A stretch of 64,000 bases of DNA from UBA4615 sp044368415 (GCA_044368415.1 JBIPLJ010000017.1:1-64000); one strand, 5' to 3'; positions 16,198-25,075 are shown, numbered from the stretch's first letter. Numbers and translations: made by a program. Notes: generated from the letters alone by a model not told the origin.

Positions 16198-17850
16198 TCA
16201 CTTCGTCATCGTGATCGACGAGAAGTTCTGGAACCAGTTTTGCGCCTGCACGAACCCCTTGACCTTCGGGCTCATCGCTCGCGCGTTCACGTCGTGCGTG
16301 ACCATCACGAACAGCTGGTCCTCGACGAACTTCTCGTGCAGCTTCTGAAGCGCCGCCGTCTGCGCCGGCGCCTCGAACGCGTTCTGCGCCGAGGTCAGCA
16401 GCGCATCCATGTCCTTGTCCTGGTACCACCCCCAGTTGGTGCCCTTGGGCGAGACCAAGTCCGACTTCACGTGCCGCACGAAGGCCGTGAACGGGTCCTG
16501 CACGAAGTAGCTGTAGTTCAGCGCGACCGCGCCGCGGTTGGCCGGGTCCTTCGCGCCACCGCGCCACGCGCCGAGCAGCGCGTTCCACTCGATGACCTCG
16601 AGGTCGACCTTGATACCGACGTCGCGCAGGTTCTGCTGCATGAACTCGTTCATCGGTATCGGCTGCATCATCCCCGAGCCCGACGACGGGATCAGGACCT
16701 TGATCGTCAGCGGGCGGGCGGCGGTGTAGCCGGCATCGGTGAGCAGCTTCTTTGCTGCAGCCGGATCGAAGCGCAGCGGCGTGGCCTTGCCGAACCACTC
16801 GTGCCCGGGCGGCATGAATCCCTTGGCGGGCAGCGACAGGCCGCCGAGGAACTGGTTCAGTCCCTCGCGGTCGATCGCGAGGTTCACCGCAGCGCGCACC
16901 TTGGGGTCGCGGAACGGCGAGCCCTCGAGCATCGACAGGTGCCAGACCCAGCTGTGGGGATACGCGTTGGTGACGATCTGCATGCCGGCGCCCTTCAGGC
17001 TCGCGACCGCGTCGGGCGGCGGCGCCTCGATCCAGTCGACCTGGCCCGAGCGCAGCGCGGCCACGCGCGTGTTCGCCTCGGGCAGTGGCACCAGCACCAG
17101 CCGCTCGAGCTTCGGCACGCGGGCCTTGTCCCAGTAGTCGGCGTTGGGCACGAGCTCGGCGCGCTCGCGCGGCGTCCAGGCGACCAGCTTCCACGGGCCG
17201 GTGCCCGACGGCGTCTTGGCGTAGGCGTTCCAGTCACGGCCCAGCTTCTCGAAGTGGGCGGGCGAGGACATCGGGATCCACGCGAGCTGATACGGCAGGA
17301 ACGCGTCCGGCTCCTTCGTGACGATCTCGACGGTCGTCGCGTCGACGGCCCGCGAGCTGGCGATCGAAGGGATCCGGGTGCGGCCCTGCGCGGCCTGCTT
17401 GGGGTCGAACTGCGGCGACTTGTCGTCGAGCAGCTTCGCGAGGTTCCAGACCACCGCCGCCGCATCGAAGGTCGAGCCGTCGTGGTACTTCACGCCGGGA
17501 CGCAGCTTGAAGGTCCACTTGGTGCGGTCCTTCGGATCGGCGGCCCACGACAGCGCCAGGCCGGGCACCAGCGTCGAGGCCCTGTCCGCGCTCGACAGGT
17601 CCCACATCACCAGCTGGTCGTAGACGGTGTTCGCCATGAAGCGCTGGCCCTCGCCGCCCTGGTCGGCCTGGCCGGTGGTCAGCGGGATGTCAGCGGCGGT
17701 CATGCCGATGCGCAACGTCCCCTGGGCAAGGGCGGTCAGCGGAGACACGAAGGCGGCGGCGGCAATCAGGGCGACCAGGCGGCTGCCCGCGCGCGCGCGC
17801 AAGCTGAGGGCGGCGGGTCGGATCGTTAAGGCAGGCGGAAGCGGGAACAT
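16198..17850 (-). CDS. Peptide ABC transporter substrate-binding protein (DppA/family 5 type), orphan
   Basis: A 550-residue periplasmic binding protein of the SBP_bac_5 family. It starts at ATG 17850 with GGAGG five bases upstream. The leader ends in FVSPLTALAQG; the mature protein contains GLALSWAADPKDRTKWTFKL, GVKYHDGSTFDAAAVVWN and a C-terminal DPFTAFVRHV region. It has no permease or ATPase genes beside it, so it may feed the transporter at 12139-15678, which faces the opposite direction about 500 bp away. It is not close to the binding protein at 10425 in sequence, suggesting a different ligand. Confidence 0.9.
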   Translation of the reverse strand: MFPLPPALTIRPAALSLRARAGSRLVALIAAAAFVSPLTALAQGTLRIGMTAADIPLTTGQADQGGEGQRFMANTVYDQLVMWDLSSADRASTLVPGLALSWAADPKDRTKWTFKLRPGVKYHDGSTFDAAAVVWNLAKLLDDKSPQFDPKQAAQGRTRIPSIASSRAVDATTVEIVTKEPDAFLPYQLAWIPMSSPAHFEKLGRDWNAYAKTPSGTGPWKLVAWTPRERAELVPNADYWDKARVPKLERLVLVPLPEANTRVAALRSGQVDWIEAPPPDAVASLKGAGMQIVTNAYPHSWVWHLSMLEGSPFRDPKVRAAVNLAIDREGLNQFLGGLSLPAKGFMPPGHEWFGKATPLRFDPAAAKKLLTDAGYTAARPLTIKVLIPSSGSGMMQPIPMNEFMQQNLRDVGIKVDLEVIEWNALLGAWRGGAKDPANRGAVALNYSYFVQDPFTAFVRHVKSDLVSPKGTNWGWYQDKDMDALLTSAQNAFEAPAQTAALQKLHEKFVEDQLFVMVTHDVNARAMSPKVKGFVQAQNWFQNFSSITMTK

Positions 17851-18014
17851 GGATCCTCCGGGCAGGGCGTGAGGCACGTTGGCACCACTGCGGTGCAGTG
17901 GCGGACGGGGCGGGCAAGCTCTGCAAGCCGCGTGCCACCGGACCCGGCCGCACCGGACGGCGATACTGTCCGCCACGGTCCCGCCGTCCGATCGCGCCGG
18001 TCCGGAACGGGCCC

Positions 18015-18776
18015 TCAGTCGCGGCGCCGGACGCTGACCTCGCCCGAGGCGACGCGGTCGATCGAGCCGTCGGGACGCTCTACGCGCAGCGCACCGTCGC
18101 GCTCGATGCCGCGTGCGATGCCCGATTCGCGGCTGCCGTCGCCGCGGACCAGGTCGACCGGCAGGTCGGCGAGCGCGTCGAGCGCGCGCCAGCGCGCCAG
18201 CCAGGGCCGCAGGCCGCCGCGCGCGAAGTCGGCGACTGCGGCGGCGACCGCCGCAGCAAGCGCCTGCGCGAGCGGCACGCGCGAGGGCATGGTGTCGGCG
18301 GGGAACAGCGCCCCGACCGGCTGGCCGACCCGGATGTCGTCGAGCCCGTCGGCCGATGCGAGATTCAGGCCGACGCCCACCACCACCCGCTGCAGCGGGC
18401 CGTGTTGGCGCACCTCGACGAGGATGCCACCGGCCTTCGCCGGCCCGCGACCGGTCTCGACCAGCAGGTCGTTCGGCCACTTCAGGCGCACATGCGCACC
18501 CTGCGTGGCGAGCACATCGGCGATGACGACCCCGACCGCCAGCGGCAGGCCGAGCAGGGGCGTGCCGTCCACCGTGCGTTCGACCGAGACCGACAGCGCC
18601 AGCGCACGCACCGGGTCGCCCAGCCACACCCGGCCGTTGCGGCCGCGGCCGGCGTCCTGGACGTCGGCCATCAGCGCGCAGGGCGGCTGCGGGGCCGCCG
18701 CGAACGGTCGGCGCATCAGCTCGCTGCTGGTGGAGTCTATGCGCGCGACGCGCTCGAAGCGCGCGGGATCGATCAT
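18015..18776 (-). CDS. birA: Biotin--[acetyl-CoA-carboxylase] ligase
   Basis: A 253-residue cytoplasmic ligase that activates biotin to biotinyl-5'-AMP and attaches it to the carboxylase carrier lysine. Catalytic marks: RIDSTSSELMR, ADVQDAGRGRNGRVW (biotin/AMP-binding GRGR loop, about 69-83), LKWPNDLLV (about 123-131) and VVVGVGLNL. The N-terminal winged-helix domain of E. coli BirA is absent, so it is a single-function enzyme and not the repressor of biotin genes; the C-terminal small domain is present. ATG 18776 is preferred to upstream alternatives because it opens at the first conserved strand. It diverges from the VanZ gene with only 25 bases between start codons. Confidence 0.88.
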   Translation of the reverse strand: MIDPARFERVARIDSTSSELMRRPFAAAPQPPCALMADVQDAGRGRNGRVWLGDPVRALALSVSVERTVDGTPLLGLPLAVGVVIADVLATQGAHVRLKWPNDLLVETGRGPAKAGGILVEVRQHGPLQRVVVGVGLNLASADGLDDIRVGQPVGALFPADTMPSRVPLAQALAAAVAAAVADFARGGLRPWLARWRALDALADLPVDLVRGDGSRESGIARGIERDGALRVERPDGSIDRVASGEVSVRRRD

Positions 18777-18801
18777 GTAAGCTCCCGGGATTCTGTACAC
18801 C

Positions 18802-19953
18802 ATGTTTACCACGCCGCTCGCGTCACCCGGCCCGCAACGCGCGACGGCGCTGGTCCGTGCGCTGAGCATGCTGTTCGCGGCCGCCGTGGCGTTCGCGACC
18901 CTCTACCCGCTGGTGGACTGGCGCCCGCGCGGCACCAGCAGCTTCGCGTTCCTGCTTGGCGGTCTGCCCCGCTACTGGACCTGGTTCGACGTGCTCAGCA
19001 ACGTGCTCGCCTACGGCGTGCTCGCGCTGTTGCTGTCGATCGCCTGGCTCGCCGGCGCGCGGCCGTGGGCCGCGTTCGTGGTGGTGACCGTCGCAGGCTC
19101 GCTGCTGTCACTGTCACTCGAGGCCGCGCAGAGCTGGTTGCCGGCGCGCGTGCCCTCGCTGCTCGACTGGCTGGCGAACACCGCGGGCGCGGCCGGCGGC
19201 GCTTGGCTGGGCGCCACGCTCAACCGGGCCGCGCAGCGCGGCGGACGGGTGGTGCTCCCGGTACGCGACCGCTGGTTCGAACAGGGCCCGCCGCTGGGCT
19301 GGGTACTGCTTCTGCTGTGGCTGTCTGCGCAACTCGTGCCGCAGCGGCTGCTGTTCGCCACCGGGCATGTTGAACCCGTGCTGCAGCGACTGCTCGGCCG
19401 GCTGCTCGGGCCCGAAGCGCCCGACCTGTCACGGGCCGCCGACCGGATGTGGGGCGCGTACGCGCCGGCCGGCTACGGCATGGCGATCGAGGCCGCCGCG
19501 GTGATCTGCGCGCTGTGCGCAGTGGGCGCGCTCGCGTTCTCGCTGGTCCACGGCTCGCGCCGTCGGCTGCTGCTCGTCGCCGGCATCGCCACGCTCGCCT
19601 TCGGCCTGCGCAGCCTGGCGACGCAGATGGTCTACGGCGCCGCCGCGCCCCTCGCCTGGCTGACCCCGGGCGCGCAGGGCGGTCTGGTCGTCGGCGCGGT
19701 GCTGCTCTACGGCCTGGAGACCCTCGGGCCGCGCACACGCGCGGCGTTCGGCCTCGCCGCGACCCTGGTCGGGACGGTGCTGGTCAACCTCGCGCCGGGC
19801 GACCCGTACTTCGACACGACGGTTGCCGGGCTGAACGCCGGGCAGTTGTCCAACCTGCACGGGCTGCTGCGCAGCGTGTCGGTCGCCTGGCCAGCGCTCG
19901 CGCTCGTCTGGTTCTCCCGGCGCGACGGGCAGGGCGGCGCCCGCTCGCTATAA
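18802..19953 (+). CDS. VanZ-like family membrane protein
   Basis: A 383-residue multi-pass membrane protein. The VanZ-like domain occupies about residues 15-135: ATLYPLVDWRP, then FDVLSNVLAYGVLALLL with the conserved NxxxY/F-G segment, and LEAAQSWLPARVPSLLDWLANTAGA, which keeps the E..Q...P.R..s..D...N motif. The C-terminal two thirds add five or six further hydrophobic segments. VanZ of enterococci gives low-level teicoplanin resistance, but most bacterial relatives have no known function. The stop codon overlaps the TATAAT serving the next gene. Start codons of this gene and birA are back to back. Confidence 0.8.
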   Translation: MFTTPLASPGPQRATALVRALSMLFAAAVAFATLYPLVDWRPRGTSSFAFLLGGLPRYWTWFDVLSNVLAYGVLALLLSIAWLAGARPWAAFVVVTVAGSLLSLSLEAAQSWLPARVPSLLDWLANTAGAAGGAWLGATLNRAAQRGGRVVLPVRDRWFEQGPPLGWVLLLLWLSAQLVPQRLLFATGHVEPVLQRLLGRLLGPEAPDLSRAADRMWGAYAPAGYGMAIEAAAVICALCAVGALAFSLVHGSRRRLLLVAGIATLAFGLRSLATQMVYGAAAPLAWLTPGAQGGLVVGAVLLYGLETLGPRTRAAFGLAATLVGTVLVNLAPGDPYFDTTVAGLNAGQLSNLHGLLRSVSVAWPALALVWFSRRDGQGGARSL

Positions 19954-19954
19954 T
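19949..19954 (+). promoter_or_regulatory. TATAAT -10 box before the ferredoxin gene
   Basis: A perfect TATAAT spans the stop codon of the VanZ gene, about 80 bases before the GTG of the ferredoxin gene. No good -35 hexamer lies 16-18 bases upstream, so activity would need an activator or a weak -35. Confidence 0.4.
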
Positions 19955-20035
19955 CGGGTGTTTCCCCGTGCGGCCCCGCCGGCTGCGCCGCGGCGCGCCG
20001 GACCACGGTCGCCTTCGTCCCGACGCGGATCGCCC

Positions 20036-20347
20036 GTGAGCCATTACGACAAGCACATCTTTTTCTGCCTGAACCGTCGCGACGACGGTCGGGCCTCGTG
20101 CGCCGAGCACCGCGCCGAGGCGCTCCAGGGCTACTGCAAGGACCGCGTCAAGGCGCTCGGCCTGAGCGGCCCGGGCAAGGTGCGCGTCAACAAGGCCGGC
20201 TGCCTGGATCGCTGTGAGCACGGTCCGGTGGCGGTGGTGTACCCCGAGGCGGTCTGGTACACATTCGTCGACCAGCACGACATCGACGAGATCGTCGAGA
20301 GCCACCTGCGCGACGGCAAGGTGGTGGCGCGGCTGAAGATCGACTGA
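20036..20347 (+). CDS. (2Fe-2S) ferredoxin domain protein (thioredoxin-like)
   Basis: A 103-residue protein of the thioredoxin-like [2Fe-2S] ferredoxin family. Cysteines C11 (FFCLNRR), C22, C34, C56 and C60 (NKAGCLDRCEHGP) provide the usual cluster ligands, with the C-x3-C of the last pair diagnostic. It carries single electrons in the cytoplasm; a partner is not known here. The GTG start at 20036 is taken because it begins the conserved SHYDKHIFFCLNRR and no closer ATG exists. An alpha/beta hydrolase gene starts three bases after the stop, so both are one transcript. Confidence 0.85.
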   Translation: MSHYDKHIFFCLNRRDDGRASCAEHRAEALQGYCKDRVKALGLSGPGKVRVNKAGCLDRCEHGPVAVVYPEAVWYTFVDQHDIDEIVESHLRDGKVVARLKID

Positions 20348-20350
20348 TCG

Positions 20351-20983
20351 ATGAGCCCAGGCACGCGCATCGTCGGCATCACAGGACCGGCGGGCCACAT
20401 CGACGTCGCTGTCGACCGGCCCGAGGACGGGTCCGCACGCGGGCTGGCGATCGTGGCCCACCCGCATCCGCTGTACGGCGGCACCCGCGACAACAAGGTC
20501 GTGCAGACGCTCGCTCGCGCGCTGCTGGCGCTCGGCCACATCTGCTGGCGCCCCGACTTCCGCGGCGTCGGTTCCTCCGAAGGCACCTACGACGAGGGCC
20601 GCGGCGAGACCGATGACCTGCTGGCAGTGGTGGCCGCCGCGCGCGCGGCCGAGCCGTGCGGCGACGCCCTGCCCCTGGTGCTCGCCGGCTTCTCGTTCGG
20701 CAGCGCGGTGCAGTCGCGCGTGGCACGCCGACTGGCCGAGGCGCAGCGCCCTGCGACACGACTGGTCTTCGTCGGCACCGCCACCTCGCGCTTCGAGGTC
20801 GAGCCGGTACCGGCTGACACGCTGGTGATCCACGGCGAGGTCGACGACACCGTGCCCCTGTCGTCGGTGCTCGACTGGGCCCGGCCGCAGGAACTGCCGG
20901 TGGTGGTGATCCCCGGCGCAGACCACTTCTTCCATCGCAAGCTGACCGGCCTCAAGCAGCTGCTCATGCGCGAGCTGCGCTGA
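20351..20983 (+). CDS. Alpha/beta hydrolase
   Basis: A 210-residue cytoplasmic alpha/beta-fold hydrolase. It has the early AIVAHPHPLYGGTRDNKVV oxyanion segment (about 34-52), DFRGVGSSEG, the nucleophile elbow GFSFGS (about 116-121), and late acid and base in HGEVDDTVPL and GADHFFHRKL. The HPHPLxGGTxxNK motif marks a widespread small-esterase group found in many proteobacteria, without a settled substrate. It sits between the ferredoxin gene (three bases upstream) and a hypothetical gene (eight bases downstream), in one likely operon. Confidence 0.85.
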   Translation: MSPGTRIVGITGPAGHIDVAVDRPEDGSARGLAIVAHPHPLYGGTRDNKVVQTLARALLALGHICWRPDFRGVGSSEGTYDEGRGETDDLLAVVAAARAAEPCGDALPLVLAGFSFGSAVQSRVARRLAEAQRPATRLVFVGTATSRFEVEPVPADTLVIHGEVDDTVPLSSVLDWARPQELPVVVIPGADHFFHRKLTGLKQLLMRELR

Positions 20984-20991
20984 GCAGGCCC

Positions 20992-21570
20992 ATGGCCGAC
21001 ACCCTCGATCCCCGGCTGGTCTACAGCAAGACCGCCGCCGGTGTCTCCGAAGTCGAGCACCGGGGCGACACGCTGTCACCGGCCGCGCGCCGCGTGCTGG
21101 TGCTGATCGACGGCCGACGGCCGCTCGCGGCGCTGCCTGCGGCGGTGCGCCCGGGCGACCTGCCCCGGCTGATCGACGAGCTCCAGGCGGCTGGGCTGAT
21201 CTCGCTGTCCGGCATCGTCGAGGAGCTGCCCGGCGGCGGCACCGACCTGCGCGACCCGCGTCTCGAGGACTTCAAGCGGCGCATCGACGGCGCGGTGCTG
21301 CGCGAGCTCGGGCCGGCAGGTCAGGTGCTCGAGGCCCGGCTGCAGGACTGCGTGAACATGACGGTGCTGCGCGGCGTGATGCGCGAAGTGGTCGAGCTGG
21401 TCCGAGCGCGGGCGGGCGACGCCGCGGCCGCGCGCGTGTCGGCGGCCGCGCAGAGCGCACACGGCGCCTGGAGCACCCGCGCGCGCGAGGCACCCCCGCT
21501 ACGGCCGGCCGCCGACTCGCCTCCGGCGGACGCCACCCGGCCGAAGCGCGGCGACGACGGCCGACGCTGA
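20992..21570 (+). CDS. Hypothetical protein, helix-rich with low-complexity tail
   Basis: A 192-residue protein not recognised as a characterised family. Residues 1-75 (VYSKTAAGVSEVEHRG, LSPAARRVLVLIDGRR, LPRLIDELQAAGLI) have the spacing of a winged-helix-like module; comparable N-termini occur in uncharacterised betaproteobacterial proteins. Residues 95-150 are helical (FKRRIDGAVLRELG, LRGVMREVVELVRAR). The last forty residues are Ala/Pro/Arg-rich and probably disordered. No signal peptide or membrane segment. It is the third gene of the ferredoxin-hydrolase operon and directly precedes dacC. Confidence 0.6.
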   Translation: MADTLDPRLVYSKTAAGVSEVEHRGDTLSPAARRVLVLIDGRRPLAALPAAVRPGDLPRLIDELQAAGLISLSGIVEELPGGGTDLRDPRLEDFKRRIDGAVLRELGPAGQVLEARLQDCVNMTVLRGVMREVVELVRARAGDAAAARVSAAAQSAHGAWSTRAREAPPLRPAADSPPADATRPKRGDDGRR

Positions 21571-21583
21571 GCCGGGCGGCCCG

Positions 21584-21589
21584 TATAAT
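21584..21589 (+). promoter_or_regulatory. TATAAT -10 box before dacC
   Basis: A perfect TATAAT lies 58 bases before the dacC ATG in an intergenic gap of about 75 bp. The sequence 17 bases upstream is a poor -35. It probably starts the dacC-dat-ybeD transcript. Confidence 0.45.
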
Positions 21590-21646
21590 CCGCGGCCGTC
21601 ATCGACCACTTTCTCGTTCCCGCAGGAACGCGAAGGACGCAAGAAC

Positions 21647-22888
21647 ATGGGCCTCAAGCGCCACACCACCCTCGCCGCCACGCTGACGCTGGCGATCATC
21701 GCAACCGCGCCGACGGCCGACGCGCAGGCGTCCAAGTCGAAGGCGCCCGCCGCCGCGCCCTCGGGTGCCGCGACGGCGCCGGTGCCGGCCACCCAGGGGC
21801 TCTCGCTGCAGGGCGCACCCCAGATCACCGCAAAATCGTGGCTGCTGCTCGACGTGACCACCGGGCAGCTGCTCGCCGCGAGCGACCCGGACAGCAAGGT
21901 CGAGCCGGCCTCCCTCACCAAGCTGATGACCGCCTATCTGGTCTTCAACGCGCTCAAGGAGAAGAAGCTCGCGCTCGACATGCGCCCGCCGGTCTCGCCC
22001 CCCGCCTGGAAGGCGATCGGCTCGCGGATGTTCGTCGATCCGGCCAAGCCGGCCACCATCGAGGAGCTGCTGCGCGGGCTGATCGTGCAGTCGGGCAACG
22101 ACGCGGCGATCATCCTCGCAGAGGCGCTCGGCGGCAGCGAGGCGGCGTTCGCCACGCAGATGAACCGCGAGGCCGCGCGCCTCGGGATGAAGAACAGCAA
22201 CTTCACCAACGCCTCGGGCCTGCCCGACGCGCAGCACTACACGACGGCGCGCGACCTCGCGATCCTGGCCTCGCGCCTGATCGAGGAGCACCCTGACTAC
22301 TACAAGCTCTACTCCGAGCGCGACTTCACGTACAACAACATCAAGCAGCCGAACCGCAATCGGCTGCTATTCATCGATCCGACGGTCGATGGCGTGAAGA
22401 CCGGCCACACCGATGCCGCCGGCTACTGCCTGATCGCCTCGAGCAAGCGCGAGCAGCCGGGCGCGGGCTTCCAGCGCCGGCTGCTGTCGGTGGTGCTGGG
22501 CACCGCGTCCGAGTCGGCGCGCGCGATCGAGTCGCAGAAACTGCTCAACTACGGCTTCGCGAACTTCGACGTCGTGCGCCTCTACCAGAAGGAGTCGACC
22601 GCGGCCTCCTACCAGGTGTGGAAAGGCGCGGCCAAGGAGGTCAAGGCCGGCTTCGCGAACAATGTCCTGGTGACCGTCGCGCGTGGCCAGGGCGAGCGCG
22701 TCAAGGGCGAGATCGAGCGGATGCAGCCGCTGGTCGCCCCGATCGCCAAGGGGCAGTCGATCGGCACGCTACGCGTGCGCCTCGACGACAAGGTGATCGC
22801 CGAACAGCCGCTGATCGCGCTCGAGGCGATCGAACAGGCCGGCTGGTTCGGGCGCCTGTGGGATACGATCCGACTCTGGTTCAAGTGA
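21647..22888 (+). CDS. dacC: D-alanyl-D-alanine carboxypeptidase (PBP5/6 type)
   Basis: A 413-residue low-molecular-mass penicillin-binding protein that removes the terminal D-Ala from peptidoglycan pentapeptides. A signal peptide (cleavage after ADA) and an Ala/Pro-rich linker precede the domain. Active-site motifs are S89-L-T-K92, S149-G-N and K251-T-G. A PBP5-type C-terminal beta domain follows, ending in an amphipathic helix (WFGRLWDTIRLWFK) that anchors the protein to the inner-membrane face. It is followed after 13 bases by a D-amino acid transaminase gene and then ybeD, an arrangement common in Burkholderiales. Which PBP5/6 paralogue it matches best (dacA or dacC) is not certain. Confidence 0.92.
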   Translation: MGLKRHTTLAATLTLAIIATAPTADAQASKSKAPAAAPSGAATAPVPATQGLSLQGAPQITAKSWLLLDVTTGQLLAASDPDSKVEPASLTKLMTAYLVFNALKEKKLALDMRPPVSPPAWKAIGSRMFVDPAKPATIEELLRGLIVQSGNDAAIILAEALGGSEAAFATQMNREAARLGMKNSNFTNASGLPDAQHYTTARDLAILASRLIEEHPDYYKLYSERDFTYNNIKQPNRNRLLFIDPTVDGVKTGHTDAAGYCLIASSKREQPGAGFQRRLLSVVLGTASESARAIESQKLLNYGFANFDVVRLYQKESTAASYQVWKGAAKEVKAGFANNVLVTVARGQGERVKGEIERMQPLVAPIAKGQSIGTLRVRLDDKVIAEQPLIALEAIEQAGWFGRLWDTIRLWFK

Positions 22889-22901
22889 TCCGCAGACCTT
22901 C

Positions 22902-23780
22902 ATGACCGATGACCAGACCGTCTATCTGAACGGTGAGTTCCAGCCGCTGGCCGAGGCCCGCGTGCCGGTGCTCGACCGCGGTTTCATCTTCGGCGACGGC
23001 ATCTACGAGGTGGTCCCGGTCTACGGCCGCGTGCCCTTCCGCTGGGCGCAGCACCATGCGCGGCTGGTCCGCGGCCTGGGCAAGCTGCGCATCGACGATC
23101 CGATGGACGCCGCCGGCTGGCTCAGCCTGGTCGATGCGCTGATCGCCCGCCATCCGTGGGACGACCAGTTCGTCTACATCCAGGTGACGCGTGGCGTCGC
23201 GAAGCGCGACCATGCGTTCCCCAAGAACGTGACGCCGACGGTATTCGCGATGTCGAGCCCGCTTCCGGTGGTGCCGGCCGAGCAGATCACGCTGGGCGTG
23301 GCAGTGATCACGCTCCCCGACGAGCGCTGGCTGCACTGCGACATCAAGTCGACTTCGCTGCTGGGCAACGTGCTGGCGCGGCAGGCCGCGGTCGACGCCG
23401 GCGCGGCCGAGTGCGTGATGTTCCGCGACGACCGCCTGACCGAGTGCTCGGCGAGCAACTTCTGGGTGATCCGCGACGGCGGCGTGCTCGCCCCGCCCAG
23501 GGACAACCTGATCCTCGAGGGCATTCGCTACGGCCTGATGCAGGAGCTGTGCGAAGCCGAGGGCGTGCCCTTCGAGGTGCGCCCGGTGACCCGCGCCGAG
23601 GTGCTCTCGGCAGACGAGCTGATGCTGTCGTCGGCGACCAAGGAGGTGCTGTCGGTCACCCTGCTCGACGGCCGTCCGGTCGGCGACGGCGCGCCGGGCC
23701 CGGTGTTCCGGCGGCTGCACGCCGCCTACCAGCGCACGAAGGCGGCCAGCGCCGCATCGGCCGGGCACCCCGCGCGCTGA
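22902..23780 (+). CDS. dat: D-amino acid aminotransferase (fold-type IV)
   Basis: A 292-residue PLP enzyme of fold-type IV, closest to D-alanine transaminase, which supplies D-Glu/D-Ala from oxoacids. Marks: VYLNGEFQPLAEARVPVLDRG, FGDGIYEVVPVYG, the PLP lysine K149 in CDIKSTSLLGNVLA, the CSASNFWVI cofactor-phosphate region and SATKEVLSVTLLDGRPVG. Presence of VYGRVPFR and of the arginine-rich TRGVAKRDHAFP fits D-specific rather than branched-chain enzymes. It follows dacC closely, fitting a role in cell-wall D-amino acid recycling. Branched-chain or aminodeoxychorismate lyase activity is less likely. Confidence 0.88.
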   Translation: MTDDQTVYLNGEFQPLAEARVPVLDRGFIFGDGIYEVVPVYGRVPFRWAQHHARLVRGLGKLRIDDPMDAAGWLSLVDALIARHPWDDQFVYIQVTRGVAKRDHAFPKNVTPTVFAMSSPLPVVPAEQITLGVAVITLPDERWLHCDIKSTSLLGNVLARQAAVDAGAAECVMFRDDRLTECSASNFWVIRDGGVLAPPRDNLILEGIRYGLMQELCEAEGVPFEVRPVTRAEVLSADELMLSSATKEVLSVTLLDGRPVGDGAPGPVFRRLHAAYQRTKAASAASAGHPAR

Positions 23781-23811
23781 CACACGGCCCATCCGTGCCT
23801 CAGGCCTTCAC

Positions 23812-24111
23812 ATGACCGACGCCCTTCCTCCGGCCGACGGGGCCGCAGCGCCACGCACCGAGCTGCTGCGATTCCCGACCGACTTCCCCCTCAAGATCAT
23901 GGGACTCAAGGCCGACGGCTTCGTGGAGGCGGTCACTCAGGTGGTGCTCCGGCACGCGCCCGACTTCGACACATCGAGGCTCGAGCTGCGCCCGTCGCGG
24001 CAGGGCACCTATCTCGGGCTGACCGCCACGATCCGCGCCACCTCGCGTGCGCAGCTCGACGCGCTCTACCTCGAGCTGACCGCACATCCGATGGTCAAGG
24101 TCGTCCTGTAG
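23812..24111 (+). CDS. ybeD: YbeD/DUF493 (HP0495) family protein
   Basis: A 99-residue cytoplasmic protein of the YbeD family, with an ACT-like ferredoxin fold. The conserved start FPTDFPLKIMGLKADGFVEAV and the later RPSRQGTYLGLTATIRATSRAQLDALY are clear. YbeD lies beside lipB in E. coli and many proteobacteria and is thought to help lipoate metabolism, but no activity is proven. Here an arginase gene in opposite orientation separates it from lipB. The last 17 bases overlap the 3' end of that arginase gene. Confidence 0.88.
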   Translation: MTDALPPADGAAAPRTELLRFPTDFPLKIMGLKADGFVEAVTQVVLRHAPDFDTSRLELRPSRQGTYLGLTATIRATSRAQLDALYLELTAHPMVKVVL

Positions 24112-25075
24112 CAGTCGGCGGCGTACGCCCGGTGCGCCGCTCGGTACCCGGCGCCTTCCCGTCCACGTCCCGCTCGCGCCGGTCCACCATCGCGCCGAGC
24201 ACCCGCTCGGCCGCCGCTGCGGTCAGCCGCTCGCGGTCGAGCGAGGGGTTGTACTCGACCAGCTCCGCCGCGACGAATCGCGGGTCCCGCGCGAGGCCGT
24301 GCAGCGCGGCCGCCACCTCGGTCGTGCGCAGCCCGCGGACCACCCGCGAGCCGGTGCCGGGCGCATCCAGCGGATCGAGCGCATCGAGATCAAAACTAAC
24401 CCCCCAGCCGTCGGTGTCGCCACTCACGCGCGCGACCGCCTCGCGCATGCAGCCGGCGAAGCCACGGCGCACGACCTCGTCATGTGTCATCACCCGCACA
24501 CCCAGCCGCTCGAGCAGCGCCGCCTCACCCGACTCCCAGCTACGCGGACCGATCAGTACCACGTCGGAGGGCCGCAGCTTCGGGGCGGGGTCGGCCACCC
24601 CGGTCAGCCCGGGCGAGCCGTGGCCGAGCAGCGCGGCGATCGGCATGCCGTGCGGCATCTGGCTGGGCGAGGTCTCCGGCGTGTGGGCGTCCAGGTGCGC
24701 GTCGACCCAGACCAGCCCCAAGCGCCGCCCCGGCCCGTCACGGCGCAGCGCGGCAACCACGCCGCTCCAGGTGCCGACCGCACACGAGTGATCGCCGCCG
24801 ATCACCACCGGCAGGTGCCGCGCCCCGATCGAGGCCTCGACCGCCGCGGCGAGCCGACCGGAGAACTCGCCGACCACTGCCATCGGGCCCTGCGGCATCA
24901 GCGCGAGGTCGGAGCCGACCACGGTGCCCCAGCGCACCGTCCGTCCGCGGGCGATCAGCCGCGCGCCCAGACCCCAGCGCCGCAGCGACGCCGGGCCCGC
25001 CCGAGTGCGGCGGTCGGGGGCCCCCTCGCCGATGGCGGCCCCGATGAGCTCGATCGGTCGCAGGGTCTCGGTCAT
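24095..25075 (-). CDS. rocF: Arginase
   Basis: A 326-residue ureohydrolase that cleaves L-arginine to ornithine and urea. The dinuclear Mn site is readable: GGDHSCAVGTW (first His), VWVDAHLDAHTPETSP (D-x-H-x-D-x-H motif) and SFDLDALDPLDAPGTG (D-x-D). HGMP after the second motif also fits arginase rather than agmatinase. ATG 25075 is chosen at the first conserved strand (IELIGAAIGEGA). It is read against its neighbours: ybeD overlaps its 3' end by 17 bases, and lipB diverges from it about 165 bases away. It is thus an insertion into the ybeD-lipB-lipA run. Confidence 0.88.
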   Translation of the reverse strand: MTETLRPIELIGAAIGEGAPDRRTRAGPASLRRWGLGARLIARGRTVRWGTVVGSDLALMPQGPMAVVGEFSGRLAAAVEASIGARHLPVVIGGDHSCAVGTWSGVVAALRRDGPGRRLGLVWVDAHLDAHTPETSPSQMPHGMPIAALLGHGSPGLTGVADPAPKLRPSDVVLIGPRSWESGEAALLERLGVRVMTHDEVVRRGFAGCMREAVARVSGDTDGWGVSFDLDALDPLDAPGTGSRVVRGLRTTEVAAALHGLARDPRFVAAELVEYNPSLDRERLTAAAAERVLGAMVDRRERDVDGKAPGTERRTGRTPPTATGRP

